Shown in pieces: positions 1 to 14,800 of a DNA stretch of 64,000 nucleotides (within the stretch, counting starts at the first letter, position 1; every line of letters begins with the position of its first letter). Where the stretch lies: assembly GCA_013398955.1 (NCBI GenBank), contig VWPU01009605.1, forward strand, positions 1-64,000. The letters run 5' to 3'. The position numbers were made by a program, and so were the translations under genes. The DNA is from Callaeas wilsoni. Lineage: Eukaryota; Chordata; Aves; Passeriformes; Callaeidae. A model generated the notes under the pieces. It was given only the letters and a program-made list of their open reading frames with translations, had not been told where the DNA came from and ran no database searches.

Positions 1-99
1 CAGCCGAGCCCGCCCCTCAGCCGAGCCCGCCCACACCACGCGTCGTTCCTCATTCCGCTAGGCCCCGCCCACATCAGCCCGTGACCCGCCCCGTTCCGT

Positions 100-216
100 G
101 AGGCCCCGCCCCTCCAGGTTCGGGCGCCTTGGCAGCCTCGGGGCGGGGCGCGGTGCGTGTGCGCGGCTCTCGCGAGAGCCGCTGCGGGGTGCGCGGTGCT
201 TGCTGGGAGCTCGCTC
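100..216 (+). promoter_or_regulatory. RPL30: RPL30 core promoter, CpG-rich, no TATA box
   Basis: Very GC- and CpG-rich sequence directly upstream of the inferred start of RPL30, with no TATA box. A perfect 16-bp palindrome at 165-180 has TCTCGCGAGA at its core (168-177), about 40 bp upstream of the inferred start. This is the known CGCG promoter element bound by BANP-type factors, common in housekeeping promoters. Just inside the transcript, GGCCATCTTGGCGGC (about 231-245) has the CCAT core of a YY1 site, as in many ribosomal protein genes. Factor binding is inferred from motifs only. Confidence 0.7.
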
Positions 217-254
217 CTTTCTGGCGGCCCGGCCATCTTGGCGGCGCGTCTGCG
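217..254 (+). other. RPL30: RPL30 exon 1, non-coding, with 5' TOP start
   Basis: The likely transcript start is the C of CTTTCTGG at 217, a 5' terminal oligopyrimidine tract that places translation under growth and mTOR control as for other ribosomal proteins. The exon ends at a consensus donor, GTGAGC at 255. Intron 1 (255-342) is only 88 bp and ends TTCCAG. The exact start base is chosen by analogy with the human RPL30 leader. Confidence 0.65.
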
Positions 255-342
255 GTGAGCGGGGCCGGGCCGGGGGCGCGGGGGCCGCTGCGGGCGCTGC
301 TGCCGGGTTCTGACCGCTCCCCTCCATCTCCCTGTGTTCCAG

Positions 343-372
343 GTACCGCCCAGCCCCGCGAGAGGCAGCAAC

Positions 373-393
<21 letters not shown>
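343..393 (+). CDS. RPL30: RPL30 exon 2: 5' UTR end plus codons 1-7
   Basis: Acceptor TTCCAG at 337-342. Thirty untranslated bases are followed by ATG at 373 and seven codons (MVAAKKT). Donor GTGAGT at 394. The split between a tiny first coding exon and the rest matches mammalian RPL30. Confidence 0.95.
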
Positions 394-3977
<3,584 letters not shown>

Positions 3978-4001
3978 ATGTTGTAAAGGTGTTATTTCTA
4001 C

Positions 4002-4007
4002 AATAAA
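4002..4007 (+). promoter_or_regulatory. RPL30: RPL30 polyadenylation signal AATAAA
   Basis: Canonical hexamer 25 bases after the stop codon, within the short 3' UTR. Confidence 0.9.
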
Positions 4008-4030
4008 ACTGGTTACAGATCTCTTTTAAG

Positions 4031-5529
4031 AAGAATTTGTATTATACTTTCGTTGGTTTTAGGGAACAAACCGTATAAATGAAGATTCATTATCACTGCT
4101 GTGTTTCCTGTTCTGTTAGAAATAACCTTCACATGGCAAAATTTGCCATTCTTTCTGTAGGAGTTGTGGATCTTGAGAGGTAAGTGAAGGAAGGCTTGAT
4201 CATGGCAAGTACGGTGCCAAATCCCAACTGGCTAGGGCTTCCTTAGTGTTTGCTTTTGGAGTGCTAATGCAAACACAAGGCATAATGTGAGGCACAGTAG
4301 CAAATTTGGGATGTTGGTGGGGGATCCTAAAGGGTTTACTTACATTAAAATAATTCCCACTGTTCTTACCAAATGAATCAAGTACTAATGTGCATGATTC
4401 CCTTTGTCTTTTCCTTCCAAGTGTACATACGGATAAAAGGGCAAACAGGATATAGCTTCTAGATTCGTAACACACGCTTTCAATAAGATACCAGTTAACT
4501 TCACAAAGCTGTTTTTAAATCAGTAGCCTTTTTTTTAGTTTTCTGAAGATACTGGAGACAGATGAGCTGGTGTTCTCAAGTCACAATCTCTGAGAACATT
4601 AGTATCTTAGATATTTGTGCCTGTTCTGTGTGAGACCATGACTGCAGGATGTTCCTTATTACTGGAGATTGTTAATTGAGGTGCCAATGATTTTCTGACA
4701 TGGTAAAAGAAACACCTCATGAAAAGCAGAATGTACCTGTTACCTTGCAGAATTCGAAAGTATGCCAAAGCACAAGGTACCTTTCAGAGCTTGCTGTTGT
4801 GTATCCTTGCACACTCATCAGCTTCTCTGAGATCACTTAATCACCTAACTCCCGCTGCAACTACTTCTGTTATAAAATGGATGAAGATGCGTGTTTCCAT
4901 TTGGAGACAGTCAAGAGGCAAACTTCAGTGTGTCAAAGCAAAGGAGGAAATGCTGGTGTCTTTACCTATTAAACCACAAATCTGGATGAGTTGCAGCCAA
5001 GGGAAGAGAGTTAAAGGCACTTCAGGTGGCCAGAATAGAAGCAATTTGCTGGTTTTGTTTGTGTTTCAGTGTTTTAACAGGTGCGCAGCTAGCTGAATTG
5101 ACCAAATAATGCTTTCAGAATTAATATACTATTCCTTGCATTCAGGAAAGTTAGAGAATCAGTGAATACTGACAAAAGGAGAGCGGGGAGAAGTTGGATA
5201 GTCTGGACTTGATAAGAAAAAGTTCTTAAAAATTAAGATTGTGATGCCCTGATAATACAGCAGACGTCCCACTTCAAGCATTTACTTTCATCACAGTTTA
5301 AACACAAATGTGTAAATTTACATTTTTACTTCCTGCTGATTTCAGTAGTTACAAGTGAAGCCTAATAGCTGTGAGTGCTGTCCCGTGTTCTGTGTATGTC
5401 TGTATACGTAGAACTATATATATACACACAGACTGTGCTTAAAATACTAAGAGTGGAGGAGGGAAATACAGAAAAAGCAAGCCAAATAAATTCATACCCT
5501 AAAAATACTTCAAAACATGGAGTTTTCAC
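4031..5529. other. Intergenic stretch between convergent RPL30 and MATN2
   Basis: About 1.5 kb of AT-rich unique-looking sequence between the 3' ends of the two genes. I see no exon, RNA gene or recognisable repeat. Open frames here are short and lack splice or family support. Confidence 0.6.
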
Positions 5530-5810
5530 TTCAAAAAATAACAGCATTTTATTATTTTGCATAGCTTATTTCAGTTGCTCTGCTTAATTAAAACTTTTGC
5601 TAGTTACTAAATCGTTTATATAAAATTTTCAACATTTCTTATCTGCAATCAATGCAAAACAACACATGGCATATAAATGCAAGGATCCAAAATACTCTGT
5701 TCAACTTCAGACACAAAGATCTGTTATTTTACTTTGAACCAGTTTAAGAAAATAGCTCTGACAAGTTTGTATGTATAAATATACAGTGTAGGTACACTTA
5801 AAAATTCTGG
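5530..5810 (-). other. MATN2: MATN2 3' UTR with polyadenylation signal
   Basis: Follows the MATN2 stop codon on the minus strand. The first AATAAA on that strand lies at 5553-5548, about 260 nt after the stop, so the transcript probably ends near 5530. An alternative longer 3' UTR cannot be excluded. Confidence 0.6.
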
Positions 5811-5863
5811 TCAGTATTTTAGCCTGTTTTCCAAGTCTTCCATTCTCTTTGTCATTTCTTCCA
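5811..5863 (-). CDS. MATN2: MATN2 last coding exon: end of coiled coil
   Basis: 53 nt: TG completes a Leu codon, then [16 protein letters not shown] and TGA (5813-5811). Heptad hydrophobics (L, M, M, L, L) continue the coiled coil from the previous exon. There is no GT-AG acceptor in the right frame. The exon follows AC at 5865-5864 with the U12 branch site TTCCTTAAC just upstream. Too short and spliced too unusually for ordinary gene finders. Confidence 0.93.
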
Positions 5864-8800
5864 GTAGATAAAAGTTAAGGAAAGAGAGCTACTGATAGGA
5901 TGCATTAATAGAAAAAGTCAGCTGCCTCATTGCTATGGTCCATAAACATTCTCTTGTTTCTCCTCTTTGACTCCCAGTAGTTTCTCATACAATATTCCCC
6001 TATATTTTCTTGTTCTGATTTGATAGCTGAGTTGAGAAAGCTGTGTGAAGCCCCATTCTTTAACAGGCATACCTTGACATGGGGTTCAGACTGCAGCTTA
6101 TTAAAAAGGCTGGTTCTGAAAATTGATTGCTTTTCTCTATTTTAAAGGGAGGGTAAATATTTATCTAGTTAATGCTGTTTAAAAAAATGTTTCACTTAAT
6201 CATGTGGAAAACTGCATGTAATTAACAGTAGATTATAAAACTGGGGCTCTGAGACCCCGGTAAAATGTCTGCTCCTCATGATCTCTTCCTGTCCACATTT
6301 GTGACAATGGTTTCCAGACATGGGTAATAGAGCACAACAAACTCCATGGGATCTAGGGCTAGTTCCATTTACAGTAAGAAGCTGTAGCAATGCAAAGTAG
6401 TGTACAGTGTCCATTACCTGATAAGCACTTCCAGTTGGCAGGAATGCTGTCTCCTGCAGGAAGAGGTTGGACCAGTACTCTTTATTTCAGCACCTCTCTC
6501 TGAGTGCCATGGAAAGGCTGCAGCCAGGGGAAGCTGAGAGGAAGAGGAGGCCTAGCATCAAGAGAGAACTGAAGGCACTGAAATCTACCTCAGAAGGATG
6601 AATTTGCTGCACCCCACTCCTTGCTTGTTTGATTAGGGTCTTGATTTCAATGTTTTAAGGTCTTACACAAGGGAAGATGGAGAACTGGGCATATAAATTG
6701 GGATCTTTGACACAGAATCACAGAATGAACTAGGTTGGAAAAGACCTTTAAGATCATCTAGTCCAACCTACGACCTAACACCTCATCAACTGAACCATGG
6801 CACTGAGTGCCATGTCCAGTCTTTTCTTAAACACCTCCAGGGACAGTGACACCACCACCTCGCTGGGCAGACGATTCCAGCATGCAATCACTCTTTCAGT
6901 GAAGAATTTCTTTCTAACGTCTAACCTAAACTTCCCCTGGCACAGTTTAAGAATGTGTCCCCTTGTTTGGTCAGTTGTTGCCTGGGAGAAGAGACCAACC
7001 CTCACCCGACTAACCACCTTCCAGGTAGTTGCAGAGAGTGATAAGGTCACCCCTGAGTCTCCTTTTTTCCAGGCTAAACAACCCCAGCTCCCTTAGCTGT
7101 TCCTCACAAGGCTTGTGTTCCAAGCCCTTCACCAGCCTTGTTGCCCTCCTCTGGACACGTTCAAGAATTTTAACGTCCTTCCTAAACCGAGGGGCCCAGA
7201 ACTGGACACAGCACTTAGGGTGCAGCCTCACCAGTGCCAAGTACAGGGGAAGAATGGCTTCCCTGCCTGCTGGCCACACTATTCCTGATGCGGGCCAGGA
7301 TGCCATTGGCCTCTTTGGCCACCTGGGCACACTGCTGGCTCATGTTCAGTCAGCTGCTGACCAGTACCCCCAGGCCCCTTTCTGCCTGGCCACTGTCCAG
7401 CCACTCTGTCCCCAGCCTGTAGCGCTGCTGGGGTTGTTGTGGCCAAAGTTCAGGACTCGGCACTTGGACTTGTTAAACCTCATGTTACTGGACTCGGCCC
7501 ATCTATCCAGCCTGTCCAGGTCCCTTTGCAGAGTCCTCCTATCCTCCAACAGATCAACACATGCTCCCAGCTTGGTGTCATCTGCAAATTTACTGATGGT
7601 GGACTCAATCCCCTCATCCAGATCATCAGTGAAGATNCAATCCCCTCATCCAGATCATCAGTGAAGATGTTAAACAGGACTGGCCCCAGCACTGACCCCT
7701 GGGGGACCCCACTAGTGACTGGCTGCCAACTGGGTGCAGCACCGTTCACCACCATCCTCTGGGCCTGGCCATCCAGTCAGTTCTTAACTCAGCAAACACT
7801 GCACCTGTCCAAGCAGTGGGCTGCCAGCTTTTCGAAGAGGATGCTGTGGGAGATGGTGTCAAAGGCTTTGCTGAAGTCCAGCTAGACAACATTCACAGCC
7901 TTACCTACATCCACCAGTCGGGTCACCTGGTCATAAAAGGAGATCAGGCTGGTCAAGCACGACCTACCCCTCCTAAACCCAAGCTAGCAGGGTCTGATAC
8001 TCTGGCCATCCTGACACATTGCTGTTAGGAATTTATTAGGGCAGACAGGCAAATTGAATTTGGCCTCTTGAGTTTGGCCAGAACAGCCATGTGTACTGTG
8101 TCCCCTCACTGAGGAGCAGGGGGGACAGCAGGAGAATCTCCTCTTGCTAGTAAGGAGCAAGAGTGGGTATCCTGCTTCTGTGAGTGTCCAGTCTGCCTGG
8201 ACATTGGGTTTGGTAATCTCTCATCCGTCTGCTGCAGCAAGGATTACTCTGTGCATATGAGCACCATGTGAACTGCATTCTCTTCAACAGGCAGATTTCT
8301 TAGGTGTTAACAGAGGCAAAGTTCAAGCAGTGAAACTGCACTCAACTACTGATAGAAGTTAACGTAGCTGGACACAAAACAGTTTGGACTGGTCCCTCTA
8401 AATTTGTATTGTGTAACTGGGGCTACTTTTGTAGCCAGTTCTCCCTCTCCCACCCCCCAGATATCTGGATGAGGACTAGCCAGCAGCCTGCAGTTATCAA
8501 GAACTAGTGGATCACCTCATACCTGAGCTGCTCTTGAGATAGGGCAGAGAAATGAGGTTTCTAATAAAGACGAAATGGCTGGTTCATACTCTGTTCAAAG
8601 CAGTGGCTGCACAGCACTCTGAGGAAGTGCTTAGCACTGTTCCTATCAAAATTCCTAGTCTCTGGCTCAGTGTTGACAGGTTTCCCATCACCTTGAGTCC
8701 TTGGTGTAAAAATCACAGGGTTGCCTGCTCAAATGGTACAGCAAAAAAGCACATGTTGCTAAGCTTAGCAACTAAGTTCTTTGATTTTGAGTAAGCTCAG

Positions 8801-11800
8801 AGTTCCTTATAGCCCAGCTGCAGGAGATTGCAGTAAAGATCTTCTGAAGGGGCAAGAATTGGTGTCCTTTGATGTCAGCATGCAGGTTGGAACGCTGCAT
8901 GTCATATAACACTTAGGGATGTGGGAAATAGCCTAGAAATTTTTCTCCAAAGTCGTTTGGCGAAGTCCTGTCAGAGAAGTATGTATGTCAATGAGCATTT
9001 GAAACACCTAGAAATAACCTCACATGCTGGCTTTCTCCTCCTTTATGACGTCTGCTTTGCATGGAGTAATTTAATCAAGTGATTAGAACATAATTCCTTG
9101 AAGTGTCTGCCAAAGGATTCACTTGGGAAGGTGGGAGAGAGGCTGGCTGCTGCAGGGAAGGTCTGAACTGGTAGGCAATGTTCTGCATCAGGTTACCAGC
9201 TACTGAGGGCTCTGCTTGCCTCCCTCTGGACAGACTGTTCACAGGTACCTCAGTCTGAAGCTGTTCTTGTCTAGGAAGCACACAGTTATGAACTGTTGGT
9301 ATCACTGCACTCTCCTGTGCAGAGAAAAAATGCTTATTGCTCTTGCACACAGTTACTGAACTCAAGTAAAAGATGTGATGTTTTCTTACTGCTTATTTGA
9401 TCAGAAGCAGCTTTCGTGAAGAAAACAGGAATTTGCTGCATAAATACTGCATGATGTGTTGTATTGCCAGTTTACTGCTGTTGTTTCCTGAGATGTGGAT
9501 GTTACAGGTAGCGTGAAGGCTGCTGCACTAACAGCTCCCTTGAAAAAACCAGACTAACTGGGGGGCAGAAGCTACTGATCTGCACTTTGCTAAGTTTTAT
9601 CTGCATTTCTTTTAATGCAAAATTAACCAAACCTGAGTCTTCTGATTTCCTCTTCATCTAGAGTATGGTTTTAAATGGCTCACTGCATCTGGTGCCTCAC
9701 CAAGCAGTTCAGAAGGGAAACATCTCCTGTACTTTGACACGTGTAGCCAGTAAATGCTGTTTCAGTACTATCTGAAGAAGTAACCCAAAGCAAAGCGTGC
9801 TAGTCTTGAATTTGACCAGTCGTTTCTTTGCTGTCCCTGAAGGTATTTTACTGTTAGATGTTATTAAAATTCAAGATCCTTATTAATATTTTGGTCCCTT
9901 CTGTGAAGAAGCAGATTAAAATTCCTAAAGGCATTGCTTCTTGGAAACTATCTATCTATTATGTAGTTTAGATTTTCATTACAATAGTGATTTTAGCTAT
10001 GGAGACAGTTTTGACTTGATGCAAAAAAATTTAGTTTGTTTTAACCCGCCTTTCTTATCTTACCTGTAAGAAACAGTAATTCTAAAAGGATATATCGCTG
10101 GGTGAGTTTTCTTACTTCACTAGTTGCATAGTTCTGGAATGTCACAAGGTTTTCACATTTGCACTGGTCGTTATCTTTTGAAGCTTTTGCTGAAAAACAG
10201 AAACACTTAGGCATAGGCTAAATGCTGAATAAATTGGATAGGATGGGGAGAAAATGACAAGAAATTATAAATGCAGAGCAGGTTTAATACAGTTCCTGTT
10301 CTCAAAACAGGTCAACATGCAAAGGAATGCCCCAAGGCAGATTCTGTCAATACTGGAAAACAGTACACAATGTGTAGTCCTCTATGTTCAAAGAACACTC
10401 TGGGTTATTCTAAACAAAGGTAACCTGATTACCTGTTGTTGAGTGAATGTGACTGTCTTCAAAAAGGTAATTGTGATGTACTGCAAGATGTGGACAATCA
10501 ATGACATCTGTGATGGCTATTGTGGTTGATTCGGGTCCTGCAGGAAACCCCCCAAAAGTCTAAAAATCAGACCCACTAAATTAAATTTTTTTTTCCTACT
10601 CACATGCACTGAGTTCTCCTTAATTAGTAAGTAATCTCACTAATTGCAGTGAGGATCATTCAAGGAAAGGACTAGGGATACAAAGATGTGAAGGAACCAA
10701 GTCGTTATGCTGTATTTACTGTATACATGATTTAAGTTGTGGGTTGCAGAAGTGAAAGAGAATTGTGAAGGTTCCTGTGAGAAACAGAAGTGAATGAAAG
10801 CTGAACATGCTTAAAGTGTCAAGCACAGTATTGAAATACAAGCTTCCCCATGAAGTATTTCATTTGGATGATGTAAGAAGCATGCAGCCATGCTTTTGTT
10901 ACAGTGAATCTCCATTTTTTGCATTGCAGAAAGGAGGGTGACTTGGAGGGGCGAGGAGGCAGGGACTTGGGATGAACCATTTTAGCTGAATTGTGAGAGT
11001 TCTCTACAGAAGGCAGCGTGAAGAGGCAGCAGGACAGTACACTTGAGTTAAAACAGCCAACCTGAAGGCTGTGGACCAGTCTTATGAAGCCTCTCAGACG
11101 ATGCATCCTGCTGATGAGGTGACTCTTTCAAGGCTGGTAGATAGAAATTGGCAGTATCACAAAAGGAGCAATAAAAATGTTCACATTCCCTAGAACTGGA
11201 GATGTTTCTTGCCAGTAACTTGGTGTTTGTCTCTCATAACACATGGAGAATGCCTCATACCTGTGCAATTTAGAAGAGGTCCAGTGTTGATGGAAACTCC
11301 AGGACTTGCCCTTCAACTCAGACTATCAGAGGAAGTCTTCCAAAACCAGAAGTGATTATTTAATAATAGTGAAGCAATCTGAAATGACAGCAATCTACTT
11401 TGTGTCCTACAGTGAAAATTCTTTCATGTTTCATTATCATCCATCATCCTTTGGGGTGAACTGAATAAGAATAAGAACTACTTGGAGAAAGAAAAGGTTT
11501 CTTACTGTCCTTCAGTTTTCTTCTTCATAGTGGGAAACATTGGTCAGGGAGCTGGGAGTTTTTAGGTTAGAAGGGTGCAGCAGAGTCTATTTGATACACT
11601 ACAGTTATAACAAAAATACGCCTTTCTAATTCATGAAGCACAGCCTTTAAAATGTAAGGATTTAGTTCAGAGTCCACACCCCGATGTTTTTAGTCAAGAC
11701 ACTGAGAGGAAACAGAAACCGGTTTAGAGGTAAACCCCAGCCGCTGTGTCCTGCCCCTTTCCTGCCGCAGGGGGGCGGTGTGGAGGCAGCGGCGGTTCCT

Positions 11801-14800
11801 TAGGCACTGGTCCTTTCCCAGGAAATGAGCCCTTGACGTTGGGCGGACTGGAGCCCTTCGCGGCCCGGATGAGCTAAGGAGCAGGTCCATGACGCCAGGG
11901 TGGATGGCGCATCTGGGACACACTCCCTCCTCCGGAAGAGCTCCTTCAGAGCTCCTTGCCTGAAAGTGAATGCATGGAGGTAAAAGGTGGCAGTGCAAAC
12001 TCGCCTGATACGCCATGAAGATGCAGTAGGGAGGTGGAAGATGCTTCTGTGACATCCAGGTTTGCTGTAACTATTGGGATCCCTGCTGGTTTAGTCAGTT
12101 TTGACAGATGCACAATAATATACAGCTGTGCTAAGTTGCACTGGGGAGGAGATGAGGCCCTCTTGAGCGGAGGTTGGAATTACTGAGTGTGAATAGCAGG
12201 CAAGAACAGATGAGTGGTTGAATAACAAGACCAGAGATCAGGCAGCAGAACCACAATATTTATATCTAGAGATATAGATATCTCAGTCTGCATGGGAACC
12301 AGTTGCTGGAAGGAACTCAGATTTTGGACTAGAGTTCAGGGCAGAGAGGCGTGGGATGAGATCACAAGGGAATGAAACAAACTAGAAGCAGAGTCTAGCT
12401 GAAGAACGATCAAGTGGGAACAAGGATGGTGAAGATTTCTGTTGTAGGAGAGATGGAGCAGGTAAGATGAATCTTGAGTGTTTGGCCCTGGGTAATGACT
12501 TGCTCTAGAAGTTGTTCAGGAGCTGCAAGCTAATGAGGGGGTTGTTTAGAGGAGCTAACCTGAAACGTTTGAGCTTTGGACACAGGGAAGGTATGGACAC
12601 GTAACTAGGGACAGAAAAAAAGACAGATGCACTGGTAGAGGTGTGGCAGGTCTCCAGTTTGGGATGGGAATTGGGCATTTCAGAAACTCCTCTTCAGGCT
12701 TCAGAAACTGGTTGGGGCTCTAAGATTCCTGATCTCATTGCCTCTGTGAAGCTGAATAAACACACAAGTAGTGACAGAGGCTGATCACCCTGAATCCCTT
12801 GGTGAAGTCAGTGCAATGAATAAATTTGTTGGGGAACAATGCTGAAGTTGGATGTTCGTTTTTAGTGTTCTGTTTTGTAACAAAACACAAGTAATTTGTT
12901 AGGAGGAGCCTGTGAGAAAGTGTCATCAAAAGCAGTGTCTGAATATTTGCTGAACTGATAACAATCCACAATTTAGAAGGAGAACAGAATGTTAACCAGC
13001 TGGCTGCTGAGTACTGTCATCTCATCAGGGCTGGGGTCTTGTGACAAAAATAGTATATGACCATGTAATTAAAAGCTCCTATAATGCACATGCTCAGAAC
13101 AGGGGTGAAGCTGCAATCATATTGAGCGCGTGTTACGTATGACATTGCTGGAGCCTCGTTAGTGCTTCCAGTCAGATGAGAAATTAACATTAACCAAGGC
13201 AATGAATGGGACCCTTCCGACTGAATTCCTCTTAATAAGAGGCAAAAGAAAAAAAAACCCTCCTTTTTTTGCCTTTATTACTAGTCATCAAGAATAATTA
13301 ATAGTAATCAGCAGCTCTTCTACAAGGCAGATGCTTTCTTGCAGAATAAAAAAGAAAAAAGCCTTACCCCCAAAAAAACATTTGGAGGCCTTCTGCTTTA
13401 GTTGGAAACGTGCAGTGCATCCACAGCTGGGACTAGGGATGAGAGGCTCTGTCAGTGGAGTCCATGAGGTTCACAGGATCTCCCACTGTCCTCCCAGGCT
13501 GGAGCCTCAGAAGACCTCAGCTAAGGACCAAGGCTGGAGTAAAGATAAAAGTCATTGCCATTGCAAAGGAGGAGAAAAATTGCGCTGTAGACAACAGAAG
13601 GTACCAAAAAAAAAGAACTTTCAGATTGTGTAACAGGTTTGAAGGCAGAATTTCTGGTGGAGTGAGTTGATGAGTAATAGGTAGTCCTGGAGTGTCCAGA
13701 AAAACAAGGCTTGGTCAGTCCTCAGTTCACAGGTGTGAGGCATTCATTGCCTGTTGCTGAGAGAGGGGGAGGACAGAAGCTGAGGCACCAGTGCTGCCCA
13801 GTTACCAGAGGTGTAGACAAGAAACTGCCACAAAGGGGCAGGATTTACTTATTTTTTCATATTATAAGTAATGTAGTTTTAAAAAATGGTGGTTGCTAAC
13901 CGCTGTTGTGGGTACCTGAAGGATGCATTTCCATCACTGAGCTCTGGGGTTTGCTGATCAGTGAGAATTATTGTGCTGGCTGCCAGATAGTTTTGGCTTT
14001 TGCATCTCCAAAAGCTTTTAAGATGACATGCTGTCATTGGAAGATTATCTGCCTCATAAAGTTAATCGAACTGACTTGGTTTATGTTATCATAGTATTTA
14101 GTATTTCAGAAAGATGAAACTTTCTTAGGACTTCTTAGGACTGAAAGACAAAGAGTATGCAAGCTAAGAAACAGCTTTAAAGTCCTTTTTACAGATTCTT
14201 CCTTGAGTTCTGTATAAAGAAATGTCCTACACCTAATTTTATACAATAATGTTAAAGAAAAAAAAGAAAGGGCAAAACCTGTTTGCGTTTAATTCCAAGA
14301 AAAACAGCCAGATAAAAGCTAGTGAAAATTAAATAATCTTGCACAATTCTAGTCCTATGACTAACATCATTCCATGTGTTGTTTCTGAATTTTGCTTCAG
14401 ATACCAGTTTGAATGTACAAAAAGTACTGAGTCTTGGGAATGTGTGTGGGAGAGACGTGCTGTCCTCTCTCTAGCTCTGTAGCTTTCATCCCAGCTCAGA
14501 TTCCCCCTTCCCCTCGCAAAACTTCATCTGGGAATGTTTATATACAAGCTGTTTGTTCCAGAGTGAAGAAGGGTGCTTTCTGAAACAAACCTTCCACATT
14601 TGTGTAGCAAAACTCAGAGCTTATGCATAACCGAAATCCACTCTTTGTAGCTGTGAATATATGTTCAATGAACTATTTTTAGTCTTCTATAAATACACAC
14701 AACAGCTCTTGATGATTTATTTTGCTGTGGTTTAGGGTTTTGCTGCTGATTTTAGGAAATTTTTTTTTTATTCTCATTAAGATATTACAAATCCCTGATT

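Larger units (their letters stand above)
5864..10093 (-). other. MATN2: MATN2 last intron, U12-type AT-AC
   Basis: Begins ATATCCTTTT (10093-10084 on the minus strand), the U12 5' splice consensus, and ends AC at 5865-5864. The branch sequence TTCCTTAAC (5882-5874) is a perfect U12 match about 10 nt before the AC. The flanking exons join CGAT to TGGAAG and read [14 protein letters not shown] in frame, as in human matrilin-2. An AT-AC intron at this place in the coiled coil is known for matrilin genes; the cartilage matrix protein gene was among the first examples. The intron contains the largest CR1 copy of the window. Confidence 0.93.

Noticed and set aside
6775..7885. Open frames of 91-211 residues on both strands that look gene-like
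   Set aside because: They are pieces of the reverse-transcriptase frame of a dead CR1 copy and its antisense shadows; one crosses the N.
11690..12055. 121-residue minus-strand frame across the CpG patch as an additional MATN2 linker exon
   Set aside because: No acceptor and donor give phase 1-1, and the residues show no similarity to the matrilin-2 linker.
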